64,000 bases of DNA from Anoplolepis gracilipes (Eukaryota; Arthropoda; Insecta; Hymenoptera; Formicidae). The stretch covers positions 10,364,233 to 10,428,232 of the forward strand of contig NC_132973.1 of the NCBI RefSeq assembly GCF_047496725.1. Direction: 5' to 3'. Shown piece by piece: positions 48,701-61,557 of the stretch. Below the pieces are notes generated by a model. It made no database searches. It was not told the origin of the DNA and worked only from the letters and a program-made list of their open reading frames with translations. A program made the translations under genes and the position numbers. Numbering within the stretch: position 1 is the first letter of the stretch; every line of letters begins with the position of its first letter.

Positions 48701-51700
48701 AACGGCGTATTGCCTGGGCAAAATAAAGGAAAAGGAAAAACATTAAAAAAGAAACGACATCTTTATTCTCCGGAGGGCTGTTTTTAATTAGAGTTAATCT
48801 CCTCAGGATTAGCGAGGCCAAATGTAAAACTGTTTTGAAGTAAAGATTGTTTAAAAAAGTTCGCGTACACACACATACAGAGATAAATGTATAAATTTGC
48901 AATATCAAAATCTAACAATCGCATCGCTCGCAAATCAATCAAAATTACGTAATAATCGAGTGTAGACAGATTGTGTATTTTCAGATACCTACTATATTAG
49001 TATATATTTCTTTTTACATTCATTTCTGACATGATGTATTGAAACAGAACTTCTAATAATAGAAGTTCTACGAGTCTTACCACGGTAAAGAGATCATCTC
49101 GTAATGAATCTATACCTCTTATCCAGTCCTATTTCCCCGTCTCTTCAATGACATACGTATATAATATCTTCGGGACTCGCTTGGGCCGAAATAGAAAGTA
49201 ACGTATTGTAACGTTATTTTTACGCTTTCAGTTGCATTTATAATTTCCTTTGTTTTTTAAACCAAAGGAATAATTAAAAATTATTAACTGTGATAATACA
49301 AAAAAAAAAAAAAAAAAAAAAAAACCTTTCTAACAATAAGTAATTTCCAAGAATATATAAGTGATATTCACCGTACACAAAAACAGAAAAAGCTGGAAAA
49401 ACTTTTGCCATCTTTCTCGTAAATGAATTCCGCACGAACGAACGTCGGAACAAGCAAACAATCGAAACTGATGACATTCGGTTCTATTGCCTGTCGGGAC
49501 AAACGAGAATATTCTGCAAAATTTACGCTTACCAACGTAGTTATAAAATTGTCCGTTGAAGTTTGCGCTTGACATTAATTCGCAAATTAGCCTCTCGCGG
49601 ATTAAAGCCATCTAAATCTTACGCCTTGCGACGAAACAAGGGAGAGAACGGAGAGTAGACGTCTCGAAACTTCTCTTTACGAGAATAGCAGAACGACGAC
49701 GGAAGAAGGTGACGATAAAGCCCGAAGAAACGTGGGAGAAGTCGCTAAAAGAGGGGAAGAGAAGCCCGAATGCAAAAGTTTGCCCGCGAAACATCCGGAC
49801 GTCGCGTCGTTTCAATTCAATGCGTTCCCGATACTCTTATCGTCCCGATCTCCTCCTCTCGGTTCTCTCTCTCTCTCTCTTTCTTTTTTTTTTTTTTTTT
49901 TTTTTTCGCGCTCGGAATAATAATTAAATTTATCGCGGGCACCAGTTATACATGCGGATGTGGTTTTTGCGTATAACGGATCGCGCACGGCCGCACGCGT
50001 CTCGTTGAAATATTTTGCACCTGCCCGTGCAATAATGCCTCTGTTAAATTATCACATTACACAGCCGGTGAACGCGGGGTAAGAGGGGCGGGAGCATTGC
50101 CGCGCGAGTAGAAGCTACTGATTTACGCCAAACTAACCGTACGTCATTGTCAGGTAGGGCTGCTTAACGGTTCATTTTCCATCGGTACGATCGGCAATTT
50201 GTTGCCCGATCGATCCTCGTCCGACTGTCGCGCTTTTACGGTATGCCACACGTATCCCGATTCCACCCGCGCGTTACAGTTCTGCCCAAGTACATCCCTA
50301 ATGCAATCGTACACTCACCACTACATTGTGCGCGCTATAAAATTCCTAAAATGCAAATGCTACTCGTGTATGTACGTTATCCCTGCGTACGGATTTAATT
50401 CGATATTTTCGGAATTTATTTAGAGAATTGCTGCATTTACAATTAGAGCTTTCTCGTGCATTTTTTCTTTTCAATAATTTTTTGTCATCAAGTAATTCTG
50501 CATTAATATTTTATGCAACTCGATTTAATATCTTTAAAACATAATTTTTTTTTCTTTTTTTATGTAAAGAATATGACGGATTGAAAACTACTCGTGCAAT
50601 AATTTTCTCTCGGTAAGAAGTTGATACTCGTTCTTTATAAAGCACAGTTTATATCTATATATATATTAATTTGTGAAATGACTGAGAAATTATTTTAATA
50701 TCTGCATTTTCGAGAATTGCAAATCGTTATATAATAAAATATAATATCACATGTATGTATAACGAAAAGTTGATTTAAAAAATTCATTATAGTATTGATA
50801 TTATTTCAATAATTTTACATATAAAAAGCGGTTACTAGAGTTTTTAATGCAATCAATATGGATTTAATTTGCTATTCGTTAACATTAGGCATATTTTAAG
50901 CGAACGAACAAACGAACGAGTAAATCTTCATCGTCCATGTTCATCCATGTATATTGATAACGCCGCGGGGCTACCGAGCATGAAGATTAACACTGAACAT
51001 TGATGATATATCGCAATTATTTGTTTCATGCTCGAATGATTTCTTCGACCCATTACGAGACTCGAAAATATTGCATCTACCAGATGAAATTGAGTAACAA
51101 TTGTACGGAGAGGATCGATATTCAACGGTTCCTTTAGCAGTTTTTTCTCAACAATGATTATCGTCGATCGCTTGATTAGCAAAATTACTACGTATAGATG
51201 CCAATTGTTTTATAAGAGCAATTTGTAAATTTCGATTCGTTCAAACAATTGCGTTTGTAACGCAAACTAGAAGTGTAGAGGTTGATATGTAGATCTGTGG
51301 ACATTGTTTGACTATAGTTTGTAATTATCAAAAATTGATGAATAATATCAGATGAATGGGAACATTGTTATTATTCTGTATACAACAGAGTGTAATTGTA
51401 CAATTGTATTGTGGAATTGTATCGATTGAAATGAAATAAAGTTTTTAGTAATAAACTGGCAGTTTTTCCGTTTCACGGATATTGAACAAGCTGCTTATTC
51501 ATCGCAACAAACGGTATGCCAAATTCTTTGGACGGTTCGACAAATTCATGTTTGATGTTTCGAAATACCTTCTTCGATATATTAAGATTCTTATACTAAA
51601 AATACATAACAGTGTACAGACGTAAAATATAAGTTCAACAAACATATACATATGTATATATACAAAAGTATACATATATATATATACACATTGCAAATTT

Positions 51701-52708
51701 TGCAACTTTTACAAAACGCGTTTGCTGTACCCTCGCAAAGACTCGTCTTCTTCGATCGACAAAAAATTCTTCGTTGTTATATACCCTCCGAAAAATTATA
51801 CATTAAAATTTATAAAAAAAAAAAAAAAACACACGATACCCATATATATGTATGTATATTGGTAAAGTTTGAATTTGCATTTAAATATCTGAGAAATAAA
51901 TAGAATATATTTGCGTTGGTATATGGAAACGCTTCGTGACACGGGTGAAAGGCAAAATAAAAATAAAAATAAAAATAAAAATAAAAATAAAAATAAAAAT
52001 AAAAGAAAAATGTCGTCGATTTCAGTTGATGAAATCACACCACGCAGCGACCACGTTTCTAGCAACGTTATACGAACATATATCATAGTCGCGCGTTATA
52101 TATCACATGAACGGAATCTCTTAATTAACGGATCCGCATTTGAACATTGTTGGAGGCGCGAATAACAACGCGTCAACATGCCAGTAGCAGGAGCTCGAGA
52201 CAGGAGACGAGAAAGGGGAGAGATGAAAAGTTTCTCCTTCCGAAATTCACAGCGCGCCAACACCATTCGTCCTGCGCAAATCTCGCATCGATCGCCACCG
52301 GAAGCGATTAGTCAAGTTTCTCGAGAGATGCACTCGGAAATGTCTGTTGAAACTGATACGCGTCGTCTGCGCTCTCGTCGAAACTGCGAGACACGGTGCC
52401 TCTAGCGCAGCTACTCGTTCGAGAGTTAAGTCCGCGAGATCTCGAAACGGATTCGCCGGTGATACCACCGTCACGTGTCATGCATATACATGTATATAAC
52501 CGCGACATCCCGCGTGAGACCGGATTCGGTTCCTATACCTACTTTGCATCAATTGCAATGTGGTTAGGTTTGCTGGGAAAGTGGCGGAGAGGGCCTAATG
52601 CCCAAAGTTTCCGTCCGCTTCGAGAGGACCTATTCCGGGCGCGCGTGGGAAGAGAGAAAGTTAGCACCATTCGAATCGCAGCTCCAAAATGCACCGGGGT
52701 CATCACGG
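43098..52708. other. 9.6-kb interval between CFAP96 and the dpr terminal exon
   Basis: Alternates AT-rich runs (43.3-43.5, 44.8-45.1, 50.4-51.9 kb) with GC-richer islands (43.95-44.7, 46.0-47.7, 49.4-50.3, 52.1-52.7 kb). The part nearest 52708 probably includes the dpr 3' UTR. Open frames up to 116 codons have no recognised relatives. Confidence 0.4.
51954..52004. repeat. (AAAAAT)n hexanucleotide repeat
   Basis: Eight AAAAAT units. Its six-base period keeps frames open and creates spurious lysine/asparagine and leucine/phenylalanine reading frames. Confidence 0.95.
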
Positions 52709-52806
52709 TCACCTTAAGAGCGACGATAGTGATATCACAACGGTGAAGATAAAGGTCGCCCTCGGGGCCGAGGTACCGCCGTGTTGCATGGCAGCTGGAT
52801 TCTCCC
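52709..52806 (-). CDS. dpr-family gene, terminal coding exon with GPI-type tail
   Basis: This 98-nt exon was found by searching for the family's conserved post-Ig2 motif. The acceptor CCGTATTGTTGCAG precedes GG GAG AAT, which joins the single G carried from the exon ending at 60491 to give NGENPAAMQHGG, the standard dpr sequence after Ig2. The tail ATFIFTVVISLSSLLR is hydrophobic and ends at TGA (52711-52709), as expected for a GPI-attachment signal. The frame is not the longest open one here, so length-based gene finding would miss it. The intron between the two exons is 7684 bp. A GTGACC donor overlaps the stop, so an alternative downstream exon cannot be excluded. Confidence 0.83.
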
Positions 52807-53227
52807 CTGCAACAATACGGAAACATCACGCCATTAATTTAATGCACTCCACTGTCTCCTCCACTTTCTTTCTATCTATTTTTCTGTTTACGATGCGCCG
52901 AGAATATCATATTTTCGAGCAACCGCAAGTCGAATTTTTTTAAAATATCTCTGCGGAGATGTTTACGAAAAATCGTCGCTCATCCCTGATATTTCGCTGA
53001 TATTGCACCACCAGGCAAAACGTGACAGATTAAAGTTGAATATTATTTTTCCAACACACGTATATTTTCACAAATATTATATTTCACGAATTACAACCTA
53101 CTACAAAAATTAAATATTAATTTGCAAAGATCACATTATTAAATTGTCATTCTTTTGAATAAATCAAGCATGTTCGCGTACAGTATCCTACGATTAAAAT
53201 AATATTTTAATTTAAACAAAGAAAACG

Positions 53228-53262
53228 TTTTTTCTGTTACTAAAATTTAGTAACAGAAAAAA
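53228..53262. repeat. Perfect 17-bp inverted repeat with 1-nt centre
   Basis: TTTTTTCTGTTACTAAA is followed by a single A and then its exact reverse complement TTTAGTAACAGAAAAAA. It sits in the large dpr intron, 420 bp from the acceptor of the terminal exon. Confidence 0.85.
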
Positions 53263-54540
53263 AGATGTATTATTCTAACAATAAAAAACTGAAAAAGATA
53301 AAAAGTAAATTTTATAAAAAGTTATATATAGAAAGTATGAGTTATATACGTAAAAATCTCCGTTACATTATATAATAATCGAAAACAATGTTTCTATCTT
53401 TCTCGAACTTTGTCCAAGTAGAAATGTCTTGTTATTATAACATTTCATTTATCCGTTTCTTATCTTACCTTACCTTTTATAAATTGCATTTCTATTTTTA
53501 CGTCTCGATACTATCGATCTACACCGTTGCGATTTTATTGGCTTCTATAATATTTATTCGTCTAGTTATCAATGTCTCAATTTATTAACGCTGCAGAGAA
53601 AACCTAAGAAGCGACTTGGATAATAAATCATCCAACTCTCGAGTTCGAAGATGATGAAAGTGAGTATAAAGGAAAACTTGTTATATATGTATATGCATTA
53701 CGTAAGTAATTTGTCATCTAACAAACTGAATATCAAACGAAACATATTCCGTCTATCAAATTAAATGGCGTTTCAATCTCTCTATTTGATTTGTCATGGA
53801 GTACCGTGACAAAAGCATAGAGATTGCAACCTGTGTATATGTATTTGGCTTTTGAATTACCCGAAAGTTCAAAATATAAACGCAAATCCGGCCATCCATA
53901 AAATTGGTGGCAAAATATCAAATGTGACGTGATTCCGCGGTTCACTGTCGCATTCAAAAGTGACAAGAGCTGCGGTTCGCATCGCACAGTTTAGTAAATG
54001 GCTGATCGAAATCGCTCGTCGCACAATTCCGGGAAAAGTATCGCTTTTAACGTTTAAAGCAAAATCGAACTGAAAAGAACTCGTTTAATATGTCAACTAA
54101 TTAAATGGAATAATTTATTATGAAAAAATGCATAATCTCTTCATGATTCAAGCGCTCCGTCCAGTGAATAAAAGTATGAAAGGTATATTTATAATTAGTT
54201 CTCTATAATTAGTTATCATCACGTTGGTGTACTTTACAGTCTTTCACACTAACGCATATACGCCATATATACGTATCAGCGTGTAAATTTTCCTGAAATT
54301 CCAAAACGTAATTTAATGATGCGACTATAACTTTCTACTATATCAGTACAAATATAGCACTAGGTTAGTAATGTGTATTTTAGTCAATGTTATATATGTA
54401 TAATGTGTAATATTATCTTGCGTTTTCATTGACAATTGTATATACATTACACATACATATAAACATATTTGTCAATAAAATCATATATGTATAAAATACA
54501 ATAAATTTGAATACTACATATATTATTCGAATCGCTTTGT

Positions 54541-54575
<35 letters not shown>

Positions 54576-55891
54576 ACGTATTTTCTCTTTCGCGGCAATT
54601 AATTCTATACTTGATTTTTATCCTTTCCTGGCACAATCAAACATTTAGCTCGATCGATCGTAAAGTTTCTCCAAAGTCGAAAACACGCTATCCACGTGGC
54701 ACTTTTAGCGGCTAGTCATAGGAGCGACCACCTCTCTCCAGGGATTCAATTAAACACTCTCGCTTTGAGAAAAATTTACAACTCTGTTTACGCGCCTTCC
54801 TGATAAACCGGCTCTTAATCTTACATCTTCGTTTCGTTAATTGAATCGTCTGAATTCTCACCGGACTAAGACGTTCTCTCTTATTGAAAATGCTTTCTTT
54901 AATCCAACAAAGAAATGAAACTATATTCTCAACTGTGATGAGAAAAATTGGTTGTGTTTGGATGTCGAGTTTTTTTTTTTTGTTTTTTTTTTTAACCAGA
55001 TAAAAAAAGCTTATATAATGAAATATATATATAGACTAATAATAAGCTCGATATAAATTTTGAATCGCCTGCAGCATATGCAGCAGTTTATCTAGTCGAC
55101 AGAAATCTGTTCATTTGACACGAATTATGCGGAGTATTTCGTCATTCGACCTCCGTTTAATTACGAATTAATTGGCCAATCACTCATGCACGTTCATACA
55201 TGCGCAATGCGTTGTAATATCGGATGCAATACGTCATAATTTCATTGACTTTATTAATCATATTGCACCATCATGTAAAAGTGCTATAAGAAAATAATAT
55301 ATTCAAAAGAAAATAATATATTGAATCTTTGATAATTTTCTAAATTTATCAAAGCTGAATCGTAAACGCTGAACATAAATCCAACACTGTTTCATGTTTA
55401 TTTCATCTCCAGTAATTGTCCGATATCCGTTAAACTTCAAGAGAGCCCTAAACCGTACTCAATTCCGGATTGCACTAACCATTTGCTCGGAGTAAAGTGA
55501 AATTGATTGGCGTCGTTGCGCTATCCTAAGGCAGGAAGGAACGTAAATTTTAATTCGCTCGCTACCGAGAGTCGAGAATTGTATAATATTCCACGTAACC
55601 GCACAATTAATCACACTCGGCAACTTGGAGATACGATTTTCTTCTGTTTCCGGTCTCTCCGGGAGAAAGCGGCTCGAAAATCCGGGGACTTAAAGAATCG
55701 CCGCAGTAGAAAAAGGCGGATGCGAAATGAGCTGTCAAGCGCCCTCCGGAGATTCCTTCCGTGTATTATACATAGTCGTGCGCGCGCGCACGCGAGCGGA
55801 CCTGTTAACTACGTCTTGCGACGAGAGAGCTTTGCAAACTCCTCACGCCTGGCCTTACGTCGACGATGTAAGGAGAAGAGACGCGAAGACT

Positions 55892-55916
55892 AGAGAGAGA
55901 GAGAGAGAGAGAGAGA
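55892..55916. repeat. (AG)n microsatellite
   Basis: Twelve AG units within a GC-richer island of the dpr intron. Confidence 0.95.
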
Positions 55917-58086
55917 CTCGAAGAGAGAGCAGTGATGCCGAAGAGGCGACGGTAGACTTCCGTGTCATAGAAGGGATAGAGGCGGGTCGACGTGTAGTCC
56001 TCTTGGAGCCTGCGGCTACGATTATTAATGGGCAGGGCGTGACACCCCGCGAAATAACCTCTCTAACCTCGGCTTCCATGCCAGGACCAACCGGCCAACC
56101 ACCCGCCGCTCCAACTCCGTAGTCGCTTGTCTCCTCATAGGCATTAACTAGGCCAAGAACTACTCATTTTCCAGAACGAACTTTCCGCCATTCGTACATT
56201 CCCCGCGTTTTTTCAACGGTCAATTTTCGGTCAGTCACTGATGACCAGTCTTTTGTCACATTTACTTATTATTTTTTTTTTTTCTTTTTTTACTATTGCA
56301 CCGACTCTCTGTTGTGTTATTTAAATTTTTCGATTAGCTATCTTATTTCTTTTTCTCAATAAATTAATTTTATTCTACGAAACGAGGTTTACGCTACATA
56401 AATCTCTTAATCAAAATATGATCCTGCCGACGTAATTCGAGATTAATTGCCAACAATGATAATGGAAAATTGTAAAGTAAAAAAGAGCAAAAGAAATAAA
56501 AATAAAAAGGTGTCACGCGAGCTTGAAGCAAACGCGTCAAGATAGTATCGAATAATATGTTTCAGCCAGTTTGCTTAATTAATATTCATAGCATCTCGAG
56601 AATTAATTGCGTTAGGACTTGTCCTCTCGTATATTATGAGAATATTTTAATTGGGGAAAAAAATAACGAAAACTGTATAACTATGTCACGCGCTTCGTTG
56701 AAGAACTAAAATCGTATCACCCTTTTTTTTTTAGCTTTCCTAGTTTTTACGTCGGAGGCAGTGGCTTCCACTGTTTTGTATATAACTGTTATACTCAGCG
56801 CGCATTCGCCAACAAGCGCGGTTTCTCATTTGCATAATAAACTAGAGAACTTTAAAATATATTTAAATATTAACGAGTCGCATGGCGCGTTGCATTGTGT
56901 GATGTTTAGTTGAAAAATGTTATTTTACTCGTTTTTTAAATGAAAAGTGTTTATATTTTTCATATCTATCTATTTTATTTTTCAAATATTATAAATGCAT
57001 GCATATATATTACATATTTCATGTAATTTGGTAATATACGATTGACAAAAAAAAAAAAAAAAAAAAAAAAAAATGATAAGAGTAAGTTTACGAAAATCAT
57101 GAAGAATAAGGAGAGAATTTGAATCTATAACAGTTGGATGCAAAATACGGCGCCTTCGAAGGATCGATCTTGGATTGGTCGAAACATTAGAATGCGATTG
57201 AAGCCGCGATGGTCAAAGATGGTCACGAGTGCCGCTTTGCAAATTGCTCGCTCCGACGGACGATCGTTAGCGCCAATCTCATGCATAAACGGATAGACGA
57301 GCTGCGGAAGTACGAAACATTTGACGATGCATAGCGCTACACGAAATTTCAGGACGTGGATCGACTCCCGCCGCGGCAAACTACTTTCGAATGCGGGCTT
57401 CGAGCGCCCGACTACTTGTCAAGCAAATTCGCATTACTTCCAGTATTATGATCGCTCTTGTAGTTACCGGCATACAACACCCGCGGTAATAACTCTTCGA
57501 CTTGCGCATTTCGCATAGTCATCGCGACAATAACGGTAACTCACTCTAATTCTCCATCTAAGTATAATAAGATGCTTGTTTTTCGAACATAATGTATGTT
57601 TTTCACGCTAAAATTCATAGTCGACAATTTCATACTTGACGACATCCAAGTATATTTGAATAAAAAATACGCACGTAAGAACGAATTTAAGGATGTTTAG
57701 CACCTACAATTGGAGCAAAAAGTAATCGAAATTGACGAATATATACTTTTCTTATATACATCTTAATATATGATTATTATAAAGATTGCATAAAATCTTA
57801 TTATTTATTCATAGCTAAGTTATATTAGTCAATTCTCTCAATTAGTTCCATCGATATCCAGTTACGCAAAGATAATTTTTACTTAAAGGGCACTAATCAA
57901 AATGTTAAGCTGCTTAACTACAAAAAAAAAACGATCAAAATTTCTCCCAAAGTAATTGGAATTTTTAGTTACGCGGAGTTAAGGGTAGATTATTTACGTA
58001 AAATTAGGATTATGAGTAATCCAAATAATTTGATTACTAATCGTGGACCCCAAAGTGGGTTGTAACCGTATTTTTTTTTCCCCAGA

Positions 58087-58204
58087 GTAAACGTAATTTA
58101 AAATAATCGATAAATATATATATATATATATATAATAAAGATAACGATAATTATATCTAAATATTATATCTATATTTATCACAATTATTTTAAATTACGT
58201 TTAA
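58087..58204. repeat. Stem-loop, arms about 30 bp with TA-rich loop
   Basis: AAACGTAATTTAAAATAATC followed by GATAAATATA pairs with TATTTATCACAATTATTTTA followed by AATTACGTTT. There is one small bulge, and a (TA)n run lies inside the loop. Confidence 0.65.
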
Positions 58205-58834
58205 TTAGAAAAAAACTCCAAGTTCGCGCCCTCTCCTTGTTAGTCTTTTGATTAAAGTAAAATCATCAGCGATCAGACAATCGAAGATTATTTAGCTGCT
58301 CGAGAAAACACAAAAAGACTCGATTATACGTCATATGAGCATTTTTCTAATGTCTCGTGAAAGTTTAGCGAGGAGATCGAACTCTCGTATTGGACGGTCG
58401 CGACTTAAGGTAATCCGCCGTAAATAATGCACATCACCTAGATGTGGCGTCTCTGAGCCGCTCTGCCTTGAGCGCGAAAAGCCGCTGAAAACTCGTTGAG
58501 CTCCTTCGCTATAAGTTCGAAAGACGTTCCCCAACCCTCGGTATCGACCACATTCTACAGTGGCATCACCCGTCCGCTACTATGAAGCCTGCGTTTAGCG
58601 GCATTTCCCACAAGAGCACGCGTCATCGACTCAACGTACGTGCTATTTTGTTGTGATACCAAACTTTCGCGATTTACGTCATCCTAAGATGAAGGGGGAA
58701 AAACACCGGAGAGAAAAGAACGAAAATGTCATCTTGTAATAGATCAAAAGAGAAGTGCACAGACAGTGCACCGAAAATTGCTCATCGAGCAGAAAAAGGG
58801 GTCGAGTTAAACATTTATCTCCCTCTTCCTCCCA

Positions 58835-58835
<1 letters not shown>

Positions 58836-58884
<49 letters not shown>
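58836..58884. repeat. (CT)n microsatellite
   Basis: About 24 CT units in the dpr intron. Confidence 0.95.
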
Positions 58885-58888
<4 letters not shown>

Positions 58889-59525
58889 CCAAGTTTTCTC
58901 GGCAGATATAAATTATATTAATAATAGCACGATATACATTCGGACGTTTAATCGAATTCAATTAACTCGACTGAAATCGCATCAATCATTATCCATGTTA
59001 ATTCCAATTTGATAGATTGATCTTTAGATAACTGAGTGAAATAAATTATCTATCGGCACGATAAATTAATATCTATTATCTTGTCTGTTTTTTGTCTGTG
59101 TTTCGTCATAAAACTCCTTTCCGCTTACATTACTTCCATAACAAAATTGGAAATATGAGAATTAGCGTGCTCTCCCGAGAATAATATACATTTAGAACAT
59201 TAATTTGATTATGTAGTGAGAGAGAAAGAGAAAGAATGAGAAAAATTATAAAATGAAGAATAGTTGTACAGCTCGACTAGGTAAAAGAAGAAATAGGTCA
59301 GCCTGAATATTTTCAACAAAACTTTACTGTGAATATACCATGCACTCTGCACTCATTAAACGACGGTTCTGATGTGAAATAGTTATCCAGGAGAAACAAA
59401 AAAAAAAAAAAAAAAATGATTCGAGTAAGTTTTGATATCAAAATTAAAGTAGTGCATCTTAATAGTGCTTAATATGCTCTAATGTAATTATATATTTAAC
59501 AAAAAAAAAAAATTATATGCCAGTC

Positions 59526-59526
<1 letters not shown>

Positions 59527-59572
<46 letters not shown>
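59527..59572. repeat. (CA)n microsatellite
   Basis: About 23 CA units in the dpr intron. Confidence 0.95.
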
Positions 59573-59574
<2 letters not shown>

Positions 59575-60186
59575 CATACATTATCGAGAATTCTTATTTT
59601 ACCATTAATATCTTATAAAATTCACAGTTTTCCATCGTATTATAGAGAATATCACTTAATAATGCAAGAAACTCGTTGACAAAACGGAAATGGAGTCTAG
59701 ACAAAGATTACGAAGAGCAATCGAGCGGTGACCCGTCAACGACAGCATTTCCGTCTCGGTCACGTTTGATTCCGGTTATTTACCCTGGTGAAATCACTGC
59801 TTTGTATTCCTAAACGATCGATTGGCACAAGAAGATGTGCAGAGACGAGAGCGACTGACCTCTTTGGAGCATGAGGAAAACGGAAAAGCCGGGAAAACGG
59901 AAGACAGTATAGGAAATAAAGAAGGGACCTCTGTAATAGGCATCGGCGCAAGTATTGAAAAGCCGTGGAAAATCAATTATCGATCGTGCAAAGGAGTGGA
60001 AAATTATATCGATAGGCGTCAAACGCCAAAGGTGGCTGGCATCCCTCCGATCTCTTCTTTCAGTCTTCCAAACACCGTTATCAGTACTGAACAGAGAGTG
60101 ATCCTTTAACTGTGTGATTTCGAGCGTGGCTAATTCCTCGAGAGGAGCAAGTGAAATGTTCCTCGATACAATTAAGGGAAACTCAG

Positions 60187-60338
60187 TGACAAATTATCGC
60201 TCGAGATGTTTCAACTGTGTGTTAAAAATGATTTTTTCGTACGTCAAAAAGAAGAACGTCAGATTTCTCTAATTATTTATTTATTTTTTTCAATTTCAAT
60301 ATACAGTTTGAACATCTCGGGCGATAATTTGTCGCTAC
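60187..60338. repeat. Foldback, arms about 36 bp, near the dpr exon
   Basis: GTGACAAATTATCGCTCGAG and following ATGTTTCAACTGTGTG (60187-60222) are inverted as TACAGTTTGAACATCTCGGG and GCGATAATTTGTCGC (60302-60338), with about five differences. The loop is AT-rich and about 80 bp. It lies 150 bp downstream of the donor at 60490. Confidence 0.7.
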
Positions 60339-60490
60339 ATTTCCTTCACATAAGATTTAAATAACATTTATCGGCTCTCTTTGCGTTTGAAGAATAAATT
60401 TTCCGACAAATAAAATTTCTGCCATTCTTCGCTCTCGCATACTAAGGATAACGTATCGAAAAACGAAATATGTTCGTAGTGAAAACATAC

Positions 60491-60630
60491 CATTAAACAC
60501 GTGGACGGACACCATAGTGGCTGCTGCAACATTCGCCAGGGCGCAGCTGTAGTTCCCGCTATCTTTTTTATTCGCATTTGCAATGTAGAGCCTAGATACC
60601 GCACCGGCTGCAGCCATGTCCGTCTTGACA
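60491..60630 (-). CDS. dpr-family Ig-superfamily gene, penultimate coding exon (end of Ig domain 2)
   Basis: Dpr proteins are two-Ig-domain neuronal surface molecules of arthropods that bind DIP proteins and help specify synaptic partners; automatic pipelines often name them zwei Ig domain protein zig-8. This 140-nt exon has a strong acceptor (TTTTCTGTTCCAG) and a near-perfect donor (AATG|GTATGT). It encodes SRLYIANANKKDSGNYSC, i.e. the E-F strands with the D-G-Y-C signature of an I-set Ig fold, then the G strand and VHVFNG that close Ig2 in this family. The first base completes a codon from an upstream exon that must lie beyond 64000 or in unrecognised sequence. Which dpr paralogue this is cannot be told from this piece. 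Confidence 0.85.
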
Positions 60631-61515
60631 CTGGAACAGAAAACAGAATGCTTCGTACAAACCATGATAACGGTGACCATTATCGCGCATGTTTGCGTGA
60701 AATAAAAAACGGATGTTCACTCGACAAATTTTTTCTTTTCTTATTTGCGAAAAGGGATGGATAAAAGATTTCAATTTATAAAAAAAAGATACAAGAGCAT
60801 CTACAATTGTCTTGAACAAATAATGTAATGTCGGACAAAAGAATGCATGGTTGAAAATAAAACTGTCTGAAACAAAACGCATAACAATACAAAAAAAAAA
60901 AAAAAAAAAAAACATATGTACATAGGTGAATAATTATATGTCTTATGTATTTTAACAAGTAGTAAATACATATTCTTATTTCGTATATTGTGTATTCAAA
61001 ATTTTATAGCGTTAAAAAATAATACTGCATCCGATGACGGATGACGATAACTTATGATTTATGACGATAGCAGGTGGCTACGTAAGAATACCCTTGAGGA
61101 GCCTTTCAAAAGAAGGGATATGAAAACGAGGGCAGTTTATATCAAAAAATTTATCATCCATGCGGAAGAAAAACTTTTTTTTTTTTCACAAACAGATTCG
61201 CTCCGCAGTTCACAACCACAGTGTAGACAAACAAAATAACCACCCATCCTACGCATCTTCTAAAAAATTGTAGAACGCAAACTTCTTCTCGTGGGGAAAA
61301 AAAACTTATCAGAAACATATATCCAAAAAGTATATGTTTCTTCTAAAACTATGTTTCATAAAATGCAATTTATATCACAAATTTATTTAATAACTTGCGC
61401 ATTTTTTATGCTGATAAAATAGATAAAAATAAATGTTTAAAAATGTAAAAAAAGCGTAAATATATAAGGTAAATGTAGCTCAAAATATATATTGTATATA
61501 AATTTTTAAAATTAT

Positions 61516-61557
<42 letters not shown>

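Larger units (their letters stand above)
52807..60490 (-). other. 7.7-kb intron of the dpr-family gene
   Basis: This is the interval between the two dpr exons. It contains a near-perfect 35-bp palindrome (53228-53262), TA, GA, CT and CA microsatellites, poly-A runs (57045-57073, 59400-59416), a 58-kb stem-loop, a foldback at 60187-60338 and several GC-richer islands (55.5-56.1, 57.1-57.5, 58.3-58.7, 59.7-60.1 kb). No conserved coding exon was recognised. Open frames of 60-130 codons in the GC-richer parts have no recognisable family. Confidence 0.6.

Noticed and set aside
52539..52829. 96-codon minus-strand frame over the dpr terminal exon
   Set aside because: Wrong frame; the dpr sequence lies in another frame and is bounded by a splice acceptor.
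55507..56122. Overlapping plus-strand frames of 128 and 131 codons in a GC-richer island
   Set aside because: The (AG)n microsatellite and high GC keep the frames open. The last 60 codons look somewhat protein-like, but I found no acceptor and no family.
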